Shown one piece after another: positions 30,558 to 38,810 of a stretch of 48,805 nucleotides of DNA; position 1 is the stretch's first letter, and the number at the start of each line of letters is the position of its first letter. The DNA comes from Candidatus Woesebacteria bacterium RIFCSPLOWO2_01_FULL_39_23 (lineage in GTDB: Bacteria; Patescibacteriota; Microgenomatia; UBA8517). The stretch spans positions 1 through 48,805 of the forward strand of contig MGHG01000016.1 of assembly GCA_001793095.1 (NCBI GenBank), written 5' to 3'. The position numbers and the translations under genes are program-made. The notes under the pieces were generated by a model that saw nothing but the letters and a program-made list of their open reading frames with translations, had not been told where the DNA came from and ran no database searches.

Positions 30558-32405
30558 TTAATTAAACGTCTGCCCCGTATTTACCAGACCCTTAGTTTGA
30601 CCCACTGGACTTACCCAAACAAAATCAGGGTATTTATCACCAGCGCCCTGCAACTGCATACTCTGCCCAACTGCAACTGCTGGCTCTTCGTCAACTCCAA
30701 GATTGGTTGAAATCATGCCACTAGCAGGTCCATTACTGGCAATAAATGAACCTTCGTAGCTTAAAAATTGGATAACCTGGCTGCCAGGTGCAACAAGCGC
30801 CAGACCATCAGGTGCACCGTTTTGCAATCCGGGAGTACTAAACCATAAAGTACCGAAACCCGCCTGCTGATCGGGAATTACTCCTGAAAGTGCAATAACA
30901 CTATAGTACGCACCCCCTGAACCGTTGTAGAGTTTCAAATACCAACCGGACAAATTTGTCCCAGCCGGTCCGGCAATTTCTACCCCTTCTTCTGTGTCCG
31001 TACCAGCATTATCATAGTGGATTTCATTAATCCAAGGATCCGAAGGGGCTATTACACTAACTCCCAACACCTCGCCGTTAGTCGGATTTCCAGTGCACCT
31101 GAAGTCCGGATTATTTCTTGCCTGTTCAATGTAGAACTTTATAGTTTCATTCAAAATGTCGCTTTGTGCGTCATTTTGATTTCCCGTTCCATCGCAAGTA
31201 AATACTCCGCTTACTTCACTTAAATCACCGAAACACCACTGCAAACCAAGATATTTTGTAGTACTGGCTACAACCGGTGTTCCCGGTGGTTCTGCAATCG
31301 GGAAGTAATTCAGACTATCAAGCGTTCCCTGAGCAATCATCGATTCGGTTGGAGGTTCGTATACTCCGTCGTTATCGTCTCCCCAGATGAATACTTCCAA
31401 GTATTTCGAAAGTTCACCGTCTGGTCCTGCAACATCGGGGGGGCTTTCCGGTTCAAGCATGACATTTTCCAGGTCTTGCTTCTCCAAGAAAGTACACATC
31501 CATGCATTATTGTCATAGACATGGTATGAAAGCACATTTCTTCCATAATCTCCGGGTTTTACGTCGTGGAAATTCCAAATGAAATCTCCCTGACCCAGAT
31601 CCTTCAATTCCCAAAGCTTACACTGCTCTTCATTTAATGTGGTATTACAAACAACTTCCTTGACTGTTATGGCATCAAGAAATGTTCCATATGAATCAGC
31701 TGTTCCTAAGTCGGTAAAACGCAACTCGGTTGAACTGCCTGTCGCTGCAACATCTAGTTGCATGTATTGCCAGGCAATAGAACCGCCTCCACCGGCAACA
31801 GTACCACTGTCCCAGACAACATTACCACCCCATTTAACTTCAAGACGATTGTTGTTTGCTGGGGTGTTTGGTCGCGGTGCAAATGCGAATCGCAATTTGT
31901 AGTTATTTCCAGCTGTCGTTGGAATATTCTGGTAAATAGTAACCGACGCCGGTTCGTTATTCAGTCCTCCACTGGGACCATCCCAGTCTGAATCAAGTTC
32001 AACATATTGCTGTCCTTCGTAGGCTAAACCCAAAACTCCTCTATGATACTCAAGATTTGCTGGAGTAGGCCTATTGACACTATTGTAAGTAGCCGGAACA
32101 TCCGCTCGCCAATCTACATTCCATCCTCCTACCGGAGAAGGGTAGATATCCCAAAGTTGCGGAGTCGCGACAACTGGTGCCTCAAAACTAATATTATGAA
32201 CCAGATTTTCCTGTTCAACGCAGTCCCTTAAACAATCCTTCCCATTATATGAAGCCATCGTGTGATCAATTTTCAGGTCAATCGCTCCTGCCTGAAAAAG
32301 ATTACCTGTTGAAACTTCCCTATCGCTAAAAAATGCTTGCGATATACCGAATACAACACCAGCCACTAGCCCTAAAGTTAAAATACTTTCTAAAATTTTT
32401 TTAAT
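30558..32405 (-). CDS. TasA/camelysin-like surface protein with inserted lectin-like and C-terminal lamin-tail domains; apparent ATT start
   Basis: The SipW-type N-terminus reads KKILESILTLGLVAGVVFG, then ISQAFFSDREVSTGNLFQAG and AIDLKID. It aligns with the paralogue at 32585. The common-codon start (GTG 32366) would cut into the signal. The same frame opens at ATT 32405, 9 bases after AGGAGG, and I take that as the start (615 residues). A galactose-binding/DUF642-like sandwich (about 60-245; NISFEAP...YVELDSDWDGPSGG) is inserted inside the TasA-like domain, which resumes with NFHDVKPGDYGRNVLSYHVYDNNAW. A lamin-tail domain (WINEIHYDNAGTDTEEGVEI) ends it. NGEVLGVS precedes the last domain. Confidence 0.85.
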   Translation of the reverse strand: MKKILESILTLGLVAGVVFGISQAFFSDREVSTGNLFQAGAIDLKIDHTMASYNGKDCLRDCVEQENLVHNISFEAPVVATPQLWDIYPSPVGGWNVDWRADVPATYNSVNRPTPANLEYHRGVLGLAYEGQQYVELDSDWDGPSGGLNNEPASVTIYQNIPTTAGNNYKLRFAFAPRPNTPANNNRLEVKWGGNVVWDSGTVAGGGGSIAWQYMQLDVAATGSSTELRFTDLGTADSYGTFLDAITVKEVVCNTTLNEEQCKLWELKDLGQGDFIWNFHDVKPGDYGRNVLSYHVYDNNAWMCTFLEKQDLENVMLEPESPPDVAGPDGELSKYLEVFIWGDDNDGVYEPPTESMIAQGTLDSLNYFPIAEPPGTPVVASTTKYLGLQWCFGDLSEVSGVFTCDGTGNQNDAQSDILNETIKFYIEQARNNPDFRCTGNPTNGEVLGVSVIAPSDPWINEIHYDNAGTDTEEGVEIAGPAGTNLSGWYLKLYNGSGGAYYSVIALSGVIPDQQAGFGTLWFSTPGLQNGAPDGLALVAPGSQVIQFLSYEGSFIASNGPASGMISTNLGVDEEPAVAVGQSMQLQGAGDKYPDFVWVSPVGQTKGLVNTGQTFN

Positions 32406-32410
32406 ATTTT

Positions 32411-32584
32411 CTCACCTCCTCCCTGTTAGATAGGCTTTTTATCAAAAGCCATCTAACGGGATCCCATTTGATGGCGAAGCCTATCAAATTGGGACCTCCC
32501 AATTTTTATAGCTTAATAAAGCGATTCTCAATCCTTGACAAGGTCAGAACTTCTCTAACCTTGCCAAGGCGAGAGTTCAAAAAA
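32411..32584 (-). promoter_or_regulatory. Hairpin-array leader of the second TasA-like gene
   Basis: Between the two TasA-like genes the RNA has an upstream hairpin region (32527-32577). It then has module H2 (32463-32493; CCCAATTTGAT...ATCAAATGGG) and module H1 (32421-32460; CCCGTTAGAT...ATCTAACAGGG), followed directly by AGGAGGTGAG. GGGATCCC joins H1 and H2, and AATTGGGAGGTCCCAATT overlaps H2, so alternative pairings exist. Confidence 0.65.
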
Positions 32585-33742
32585 CTAAATATCCGTATCG
32601 TCGTAATGTATGTAAACATTACCTTCAAACAACCAAGTGCTGAAATCCGGTGGCCATACTACGACACTCTTTGTAGCATCGTCATATGCGGCATCAGGTA
32701 TCATCCAGATCTTGGCTCCAATAGCATAATTACCATCATTGACGTGCGGTAAATCCATACCCAAATTAACATTCCCCACCGATGTGATCAAATTACCCAA
32801 TCCATCTGTAGCGTGTTTACCAATTAACGCACCCGGATTATTCCCAGGCCAACCATCAGCATAATAAATCAAATCATAAGTAGTGTTAGCCGGTAATCCG
32901 TGTTCATCCAAGTTATAATCAAATGTAGAACCTGAACTGTTGTATGTCATATCGACATACATGCCGTCTTCAATAACCTCCCATGGCCTACCTACAACTT
33001 CACTCTCGTTTTCTAAACGAAGAGTATTGGTTGGAAATCCTTCTTGAACTGGACATACAAATCCCTCATTATTCCTGGATTGCACTGTGTAGAAGGATAT
33101 ATCCGCCATGTATTTATCAGTCTGAGCAACATTTCCAACTTCCTTTGGAAGTTTCCACTCAACCCCAAGACAATAAGTTACATCAGGATTTAAAGGTACT
33201 CTTCCGGTTTGAGAATCGGCTATTGCCCAACTTCTTGGAGTTATCGGACCTGATCCTTCGGTAAGGGGCGGTTCATTATCATCCTTGACGTTGTTACAGT
33301 TCAAATCTGCCCAAATCTTGAACTGCATATTTTGTGCCAATTCACCATCAAAGATGCTGTCTCCATCCGGTTCATCAACAATTAACTCCGGTTCAGTCGA
33401 ACCATTGTCGTCATTCAAGGTTGGATTTATGGTCACACAAGCCCAAGCTGGATTGTTATAGACATGGAGACTTATCGTTCCTTCACCAAAGTCGCCCGGT
33501 TTGACATCAGCAAGATTAAAGAACTTTTCAGTTTCAAGATCTTTAAGATCCCAATGCACATCAGGATGTCCATCAACGGCCTTATTATAATAGCCATCAT
33601 AATCAACCTTAAGGTCAATCGCACCGGCTTGAAAAGTATTTCCTCTTGATGTTTCTTCATCGGAGAAAAATGCTGAAGTTGCATAAACTGCAACGACCGC
33701 AACTACTCCGATTGAAAGAATACTTAATAAAACTTTTTTCAT
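32585..33742 (-). CDS. TasA/camelysin-like SipW-dependent surface protein, 385 aa
   Basis: It starts MKKVLLSILSIGVVAVVAVY, then ATSAFFSDEETSRGNTFQAG and AIDLKVD: the SipW-class signal (hydrophobic helix, AFFSDxE, then GNTFxAG). A TasA-type sandwich follows (NLADVKPGDFGEGTISLHVYNNPAWACV, with cysteines, and ADISFYTVQSRNNEGFVC). A separate beta domain (about 255-385) ends VYIHYDDTDI. In Bacilli such proteins are cut by SipW and assemble into extracellular fibres; that role is inferred here. It is the first gene of the operon leading to the signal peptidase. Its leader is highly structured. Confidence 0.85.
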   Translation of the reverse strand: MKKVLLSILSIGVVAVVAVYATSAFFSDEETSRGNTFQAGAIDLKVDYDGYYNKAVDGHPDVHWDLKDLETEKFFNLADVKPGDFGEGTISLHVYNNPAWACVTINPTLNDDNGSTEPELIVDEPDGDSIFDGELAQNMQFKIWADLNCNNVKDDNEPPLTEGSGPITPRSWAIADSQTGRVPLNPDVTYCLGVEWKLPKEVGNVAQTDKYMADISFYTVQSRNNEGFVCPVQEGFPTNTLRLENESEVVGRPWEVIEDGMYVDMTYNSSGSTFDYNLDEHGLPANTTYDLIYYADGWPGNNPGALIGKHATDGLGNLITSVGNVNLGMDLPHVNDGNYAIGAKIWMIPDAAYDDATKSVVVWPPDFSTWLFEGNVYIHYDDTDI

Positions 33743-34020
33743 AAATTATTTCTTTTTCACCTCCTTTCTGCTTTGCAGAAAGGAGGTTTGTCGGATATCG
33801 TTTATAGGGACTATCTAACTAGCAACCAATCTGCTTAAATATTTAAGGGTTTTACCCCTTATTCGATTAGTCTTTTCCAGAAACTAATATTTAAAGGGTA
33901 AACAAAATACTTCGAATCACCCTCCTTATTTCCGCACTCGACTCTTGGGAATTATTCATTCACGTCTCGTGCCGAAATTTATCGGAGGGTAGTTGATTAT
34001 TAATATTTTTTAAAGGACAA
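33743..34020 (-). ncRNA. Structured leader RNA of the TasA-like operon
   Basis: Four layers are visible. (1) ACCCTCC with GGAGGGT (33984-33990 with 33919-33925 in plus coordinates) encloses about 58 bases with inner pairings. (2) A possible H-type pseudoknot: 33851-33857 (TTTACCC) with 33896-33902 (GGGTAAA), and 33861-33866 (ATTCGA) with 33912-33917 (TCGAAT), around a small hairpin. (3) The 14-base palindrome CTTAAATATTTAAG (33834-33847), next to a local hairpin that would compete with the pseudoknot. (4) A perfect 13-bp hairpin (33759-33771 with 33775-33787) that buries the AGGAGGTGA ribosome site. This suggests translation is off by default and released by a signal. Confidence 0.6.
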
Positions 34021-34021
34021 C

Positions 34022-34055
34022 AAAAAACAAAAAACCGAACACAGTGTGTTCGGTT
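34022..34055 (-). terminator. Intrinsic terminator (or attenuator) ahead of the TasA-like operon
   Basis: On the minus strand AACCGAACACA pairs with TGTGTTCGGTT, followed by TTTTTTG and another T-run. This is the clearest terminator in the window. It separates the sortase/107-aa gene transcript and a pair of tandem promoters from the structured leader. Confidence 0.85.
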
Positions 34056-34286
34056 ACGACAAGAAACATGTATTGTCTTTGCAACAACTAAAATCCATTT
34101 AATTAAGGAAGGTTCACTTGGGGCAGTACAGGTGATTTACACATTTTGAATATTGCTATAGGAATTGTCAAGAAGCAATTTCAGGCTATATTTCCATACT
34201 ACAAGGAGAATAGTTACTGTATATTTATATTTCTGTCAAAAAGCAATTCCACAATTTCTTAGAAGATATTTACTTTTGAGATTTGG
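34056..34286 (-). promoter_or_regulatory. Tandem promoters upstream of the terminator
   Basis: Two direct repeats (34164-34181 and 34232-34249, about 14 of 18 identical) each contain TTGACA on the minus strand. They are followed after 17 bases by CAAAAT and TAACTA. Transcripts from here would meet the terminator after 80-180 bases, giving a small RNA or an attenuated operon mRNA. No ORF is seen. This and the leader make up the only gap above 300 bases in the window. Confidence 0.45.
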
Positions 34287-34610
34287 TTAGTCCTTTAACA
34301 TTTCCCGTAAAGTTTCATCCTGAATCATTATTACCGCACGAAGCTGAGCCAAAGATAAATTATTAAGTAAAACTCCGACTTTAGCTAATTTTTTTTCTTC
34401 GTTATCCTCATGGATATTAAAAATTTCCTCGGTTATTCTTATAAGTTTAGGATCTTTCGAAAATTTTCGTACTACATCAATATTAATCCCGCCAGTTCTA
34501 TCAAGTTCATTTATAGATCTGTCTAATTGCATTAAATCTAACTTTATTTTCACAGCCAATGCAACTCCTCTAATTTCATTACCAATTAAATTTAAAAACT
34601 CTCTCGCCAC
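34287..34610 (-). CDS. Small helical hypothetical protein, 107 aa
   Basis: Unrecognised. Charged helical protein (VRKFSKDPKLIRITEEIFNI, then LLNNLSLAQLRAVIMIQ), no membrane segment. It lies 84 bases downstream of the second sortase on the same strand and before the terminator at 34022. Confidence 0.55.
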   Translation of the reverse strand: MAREFLNLIGNEIRGVALAVKIKLDLMQLDRSINELDRTGGINIDVVRKFSKDPKLIRITEEIFNIHEDNEEKKLAKVGVLLNNLSLAQLRAVIMIQDETLREMLKD

Positions 34611-34694
34611 AGTTTGTATTATACACTACTGCCTATAGTAATTGAAGTTTATGGCTCTTTATAATTGGGTGATATACTCAAACTGTGGATAGGG

Positions 34695-35336
34695 TCATAT
34701 TCTTTTCGCACTAACAATCAAGCGCTTGGAGTCGTTGAAACCGGAACAGGTATATAGCGTTAAGGTTTCATCCTCAGTTGGTTTAATCACTTCAACTTGT
34801 GAAGGAAATACTTCTTTAATTTCAGTAACAAGATAAGACAATTCCTGGTCGCGGGTGACAACATTGACTCTCATACCCACTTTTGCCTTTTTCAAAGGCA
34901 GAAAAAGGCCGGGTCTCGCGTGAGCAAAGATAACCTGATTACCCGGATATCCCGGAAGAGCGGAGCCGATACCAAAAGATGCAACATCGGGGTACACTTC
35001 CCACCTCCCCTCAAGCACTTTTGCCGGCCTGACAACTAAGTCGATTGCCAAGTCGGGAATCTTAACGCCCACCGGTGCAAGCTCTTCCCTATACACACCA
35101 ATAGTCACATCACCAGAGGGCTTTATCGGTTCTTGCGAACCTAAATACTGATTATCTGGTGTATATATTAAGGAAGCCACTTTATCAACAACAGGATTAT
35201 AGAAGTAGCCTAAACCCACTAAAACCAAGCCTATGGATATGAAAAAAAAGCCAATTAACCTTCTCTTACGATATACTTTAAACCTAAAGTTTTCGAACCT
35301 AATAGTATTAAGGCTATTCCTACTCCAACTATCCAT
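34695..35336 (-). CDS. Second sortase (class D/E-like)
   Basis: The first 25 residues are basic and cytoplasmic, followed by a membrane helix (LIGFFFISIGLVLVGLGYF). The barrel has His139 in VIFAHARPG, Cys197 in LTLYTCSGF and Arg205 in SKRLIVSAK. LPGYPGNQV is typical of class E/D. The ATG at 35336 lies 82 bases inside the upstream gene, an unusually long overlap. It probably anchors the 175-residue protein encoded just upstream, or other LPxTG-free surface proteins of the island. Confidence 0.9.
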   Translation of the reverse strand: MDSWSRNSLNTIRFENFRFKVYRKRRLIGFFFISIGLVLVGLGYFYNPVVDKVASLIYTPDNQYLGSQEPIKPSGDVTIGVYREELAPVGVKIPDLAIDLVVRPAKVLEGRWEVYPDVASFGIGSALPGYPGNQVIFAHARPGLFLPLKKAKVGMRVNVVTRDQELSYLVTEIKEVFPSQVEVIKPTEDETLTLYTCSGFNDSKRLIVSAKRI

Positions 35337-35782
35337 AGATTATCTATTTTACCAGATGACGTGGCCGATAAGCCCATTACTTCGCCTCCACCTGTTGATG
35401 ACGACCCACCATTTCCACCACTACTACTGCTGCCACTCGGACTAGTTCCTCCGATCCCCGGGGCTGTAGTTGGGGTCGGTGTAGGAGTTGCTGTAGGTTC
35501 CGAACCTGTTGGCTCAGTTGTGGGCACATTTGTTGGAGCGGGTGATACTGTCGGCTCCTGGGAAAAATCATCGTCTCCGGGAAGCGGGGGGTATTCCGGT
35601 TGGTCCGGAAAAACCGGTTGGTCCGGAAACTGCGGCTGATCTGGGAATTGTGGTTGGTTCGGCATGTTTGGCGAACCCGGTATTTGCGGGAAAGATATTG
35701 CATATGCTCTTGCCACGCTAAAAAGTCCCAGTAGCACAAATACGGATACCAAAACCATTATGTAACCAGTTTTCGATTTCAT
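35255..35782 (-). CDS. Small secreted Pro-rich anchored protein, 175 aa
   Basis: A signal peptide (about 1-29) is followed by a P/Q/F repeat (PQFPDQ, PQFPDQ, PVFPDQ, PEYPP), a PT-rich stretch, a Gly/Ser run, and then GEVMGLSATSSGKIDN ahead of a C-terminal helix and a short basic tail. The GEVMGLS site resembles the EVLG motifs of neighbouring proteins and may be a sorting or processing signal. It overlaps the sortase start by 82 bases. Its leader holds four hairpin modules and an AGGAGGTGA ribosome site. Confidence 0.75.
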   Translation of the reverse strand: MKSKTGYIMVLVSVFVLLGLFSVARAYAISFPQIPGSPNMPNQPQFPDQPQFPDQPVFPDQPEYPPLPGDDDFSQEPTVSPAPTNVPTTEPTGSEPTATPTPTPTTAPGIGGTSPSGSSSSGGNGGSSSTGGGEVMGLSATSSGKIDNLWIVGVGIALILLGSKTLGLKYIVREG

Positions 35783-35790
35783 TTAGAGTT

Positions 35791-35950
35791 TCACCTCCTC
35801 TCCCAATTAGATAGTCGCCTGAAGCGACATCTCATGGGATCACGATAGATGTGCGAAGCACTATCTAACTGTGACCTTTCCAAATGAGATAAGCCCTTCG
35901 GGCTATCTCATGGGATCCCGTCCCGTTAGATAATTTAATATCTCATGGGA
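35791..35950 (-). promoter_or_regulatory. Four-hairpin leader of the Pro-rich protein and sortase operon
   Basis: Four hairpins occupy 35802-35838, 35838-35875, 35880-35913 and 35922-35949, ending at the ribosome site GAGGAGGTGA. Each has an outer arm of the type CCCATGAGAT/ATCTAAYGGG and a variable GC-rich inner stem (GTCGC/GCGAC, GTGC/GCAC, GCCC/GGGC) capped by TTC, GAA or TTCAG. GATCCC/GGGATC joins them. The outer arm varies with compensation between modules. Confidence 0.7.
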
Positions 35951-35980
35951 CTTGTGACTTTCAGATATTGGGCAAGTTAG

Positions 35981-38716
35981 TTATTCTGATGCGAAAACGC
36001 TTATGCCAAGCAGCGAGGACAGATAGTGCTTGAAGGCAGATAATAATCTTTCAAGTATTGCTATAAATTTCTCGGTTATTATAGCACGAATCCCACGATT
36101 TTCTACAAATGTTTCTCCATTTTGCTCCACCTCTCCCGAAGAATACGACAGCACCTTATTCATGTCATCTTCTTTTGGCTTTTGAAAGTTATCTTCCATC
36201 ATATCTTCAACAACTAGCATTTTTCTTCCATTACTGGTTATTTTCACCGAAGATACCAGGGCTTGGCTTTGTGTGGGCATACTATCGTCGTTATTATCCG
36301 TAGTGTTCGAATCGCCATCTCCGGACGGAGTTGCTGCCTGCTGACTCCCACCACTTTCATTTTGTTCCGGGGTAGCAGACTGGGTAGTCTCCTGAGCTAC
36401 GGCAACTTGCGGAGCTGCAGGCGGTTCACCAAAATACAGGTTGCCTATAAAATCTCCGAAAATATTCAAAAATACAACCAGCCAATTATTTCCGGTAATA
36501 TTCATGTTAATGATATTTAACAAATTAGCATTAATTTGTACCCAGCCGGTTGTTAAAGAAGTTCCGGCGTCATTTTGATTAACCGAATTTCCCCCGCTAA
36601 TGCCTGATATATTCATCTCATTGTTCACAACAGCTGAGTTTGTGTTAGTAACATCGGTTGTTGATGTCAAGGATGCATCCGCACTATTAGTAGAATCCTC
36701 CCCGGTCCCTACATTTCCAGCATAGACTCCAGGCTGTCCCTCTCCACCCACTGCAAGAGCTGCAAACGATCCGTCTGCCGGGGCAAGCATATCCCCGCCA
36801 CCCGCAAAACCCACAATCTTTCCGTACCAGGTGCCAAAGACGTTGACTATCAAGAAAACCCAGTTATCGCCTGTTATGCTGAAGTCTAAAAAGTTTATAA
36901 GCTGGGTGACAATATCAACACCTCCGGAAGAAACAGTATGACCGCCGTCTCCGTCATCATTACCTATCTGCTCGTTATTACCCGAGACTCCTTCCGCATT
37001 TATCGTATTCGTAAGCGCAACACTATTCGTGTTGGTAACCGTTGTGCTCTCTGTTGAGGTAGCGGAAGCGCCATTAACCGAACCCTCACCTACATTAGTA
37101 TTTTCTGCAACCGCCCCACCCTCTCCGGCAAGATAGGTGTCCGTTTCGGGAAGAAGGATATCTCCAGTTAACCCTCCGAAAATGTTGATCATGATAAAAC
37201 TCCATTTATCTCCCGAAAAGTTAGCATTGATAAAGTTCATGAGGTTAGCTAAGATCTGAATCCTTCCGGTTATTACATCCGCACCACCATCGTTTCCGGA
37301 CACGTTATTCCCTCCGGATACTCCGGTCACATTCATCTCATTGTTTACGACAGCGGAGTTTGTGTTATTAATATCCGTGGTTTCAGTTTGGCTGGCAGAA
37401 GCGCTATTGGTACTATCGTCTCCGGTATCTCCATTTGTAGCAATCACTTCGAGTGCATCTTCGTTTTCAAGACCAAGATAAGACGCGATATCATCCAGAT
37501 CCAATGTTCCATTCAGCTGACCGAAAATATTGACGATCAGATGGATAAAATCATCGCCCGTGACATTGACATTTAAGATATTGAGCATGTTGGCAATAAG
37601 CTCGATGTCACCGCTCGTTAAGGCAACGTCGCCGTCATTTCCGACAACCTCGTTTGAACCACTGACACCCTCTACTGTCATCTGGTTATTGACAAAAGCT
37701 CCATTGTTGTTATCAACGAGAAGTGTGTCGGAAACCGTCGCGTTCGCAATGTTCTCAGAATCCTCGCCCGTAGCTAAATTCTCTGCATCTGTCCCCGAAG
37801 CAAGAGAGTCCCCACTTACTGCTTCTGCCCCCAAATCTTCGCCGGTTGCAGTTCCATTAATATTACCTTGGTTAACTAGTGTCCCGTTAGCTGAGGCGCT
37901 ACCTGTATTCACGCCAACCGGACCGTCATTAAAGGAAGAAGTATTATCTCCGGATATACCTCCTGCGTAGCTATTATTGGCAATCTCAGTACAATTATTG
38001 TTGAGTATGGCAGCTGTATCATTATCTGTGCTCAGAGCAGAAGAAGCGCCGCCCCCTCCCAACTGACTATCCGTCGTATCCTCAGCAGCCGTCCCACAGC
38101 CACCAGTCACAGTACCGGGAGAACCTGAAGTTGTTATATCTTGGCCGGAAAAAGGATCATCGCTTTGAAGCAGGCTGGATACGTCGGTCTCCGCGACAGC
38201 ATCGGTCTCTTCGGCAGCAGCTGCTGCCGCCGTAGCTGCGGCGGCTTCTTGATCGGCTTCCCATTGCCCTGACGTATAGTAATACTCATTCCCTCCGTGC
38301 TCAGCTACCCAGACTGGATCATTATCATGTGCATCCCATACGGCTTCCCTAGCTTCCATTTCATCATCTAACTTTTCCTGTTCGGCTTTCCAGGCATCAT
38401 ACTCATCTGACCAGTATGGAATTGGTGTTGGGGTAGGTATTAATGTGGGCGTTGGAGTTACCTCAGGCGGGGTCTCTGTAGTAGTATTCTCTGATCCTGT
38501 CTCTCCCGGTGTCGGAGTAGGATCTACTGATTGTAAATTCTCTCCTGTCTCCCCCCCTGGCGTATCGCTTGTGGAGCTGTCCTGTGTCTGACTCTCCTCA
38601 GGCGGAGTTGGAGTCACCTCTTGAGCAACGACTGATATCGCCGCCGGTCCTATATTATATATATATAGTACCAGAATAAGTACATAAGCTAGTATTTTAT
38701 TTCTAACATCACTCAT
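35981..38716 (-). CDS. Giant repeat-built secreted protein, 911 aa
   Basis: A signal peptide covers about 1-31, then a PT-rich region and an Ala/Glu-rich spacer (residues 115-180). From about 245 there are one partial and four full modules of about 105-135 residues. Their core is NTNSAVVNNEMNVTGVSGGN, V..ND.......TG...I.ANL.N..N.N..GD.W.....NIFG...G. The NIFG strand is hydrophobic. The pattern suggests a beta-solenoid or amyloid-like stack. The C-terminal 100 residues are different (VKITSNGRKMLVVEDMMEDN, a helix, no membrane anchor). The SGxN...ND core recurs in the next gene upstream. Function: probably a coat or fibre component. Confidence 0.75.
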   Translation of the reverse strand: MSDVRNKILAYVLILVLYIYNIGPAAISVVAQEVTPTPPEESQTQDSSTSDTPGGETGENLQSVDPTPTPGETGSENTTTETPPEVTPTPTLIPTPTPIPYWSDEYDAWKAEQEKLDDEMEAREAVWDAHDNDPVWVAEHGGNEYYYTSGQWEADQEAAAATAAAAAAEETDAVAETDVSSLLQSDDPFSGQDITTSGSPGTVTGGCGTAAEDTTDSQLGGGGASSALSTDNDTAAILNNNCTEIANNSYAGGISGDNTSSFNDGPVGVNTGSASANGTLVNQGNINGTATGEDLGAEAVSGDSLASGTDAENLATGEDSENIANATVSDTLLVDNNNGAFVNNQMTVEGVSGSNEVVGNDGDVALTSGDIELIANMLNILNVNVTGDDFIHLIVNIFGQLNGTLDLDDIASYLGLENEDALEVIATNGDTGDDSTNSASASQTETTDINNTNSAVVNNEMNVTGVSGGNNVSGNDGGADVITGRIQILANLMNFINANFSGDKWSFIMINIFGGLTGDILLPETDTYLAGEGGAVAENTNVGEGSVNGASATSTESTTVTNTNSVALTNTINAEGVSGNNEQIGNDDGDGGHTVSSGGVDIVTQLINFLDFSITGDNWVFLIVNVFGTWYGKIVGFAGGGDMLAPADGSFAALAVGGEGQPGVYAGNVGTGEDSTNSADASLTSTTDVTNTNSAVVNNEMNISGISGGNSVNQNDAGTSLTTGWVQINANLLNIINMNITGNNWLVVFLNIFGDFIGNLYFGEPPAAPQVAVAQETTQSATPEQNESGGSQQAATPSGDGDSNTTDNNDDSMPTQSQALVSSVKITSNGRKMLVVEDMMEDNFQKPKEDDMNKVLSYSSGEVEQNGETFVENRGIRAIITEKFIAILERLLSAFKHYLSSLLGISVFASE

Positions 38717-38768
38717 TTGACTAAATATTTACTGGCAGGAATCCTTATCACTTTTATTAGCCTTATTG

Positions 38769-38793
38769 TCCCGACAACATTTTTGTCGGGACT
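38769..38793. other. Hairpin between the two giant repeat-protein genes
   Basis: GTCCCGACA pairs with TGTCGGGAC (9 bp, 7-base loop). It is not followed by a T-run on the minus strand, so it looks like a processing or stability hairpin rather than a terminator. Confidence 0.5.
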
Positions 38794-38810
38794 GTAAGAC
38801 TAGCGCACCA

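Noticed and set aside
35802-35949. The regular repeats looked like a short CRISPR array
   Set aside because: The units are palindromic hairpins with different inner stems and no constant spacer length, and no cas genes are present.
38769-38793. Hairpin between the giant repeat genes as a terminator
   Set aside because: No T-run follows on the minus strand, so transcription probably continues into the 911-aa gene.
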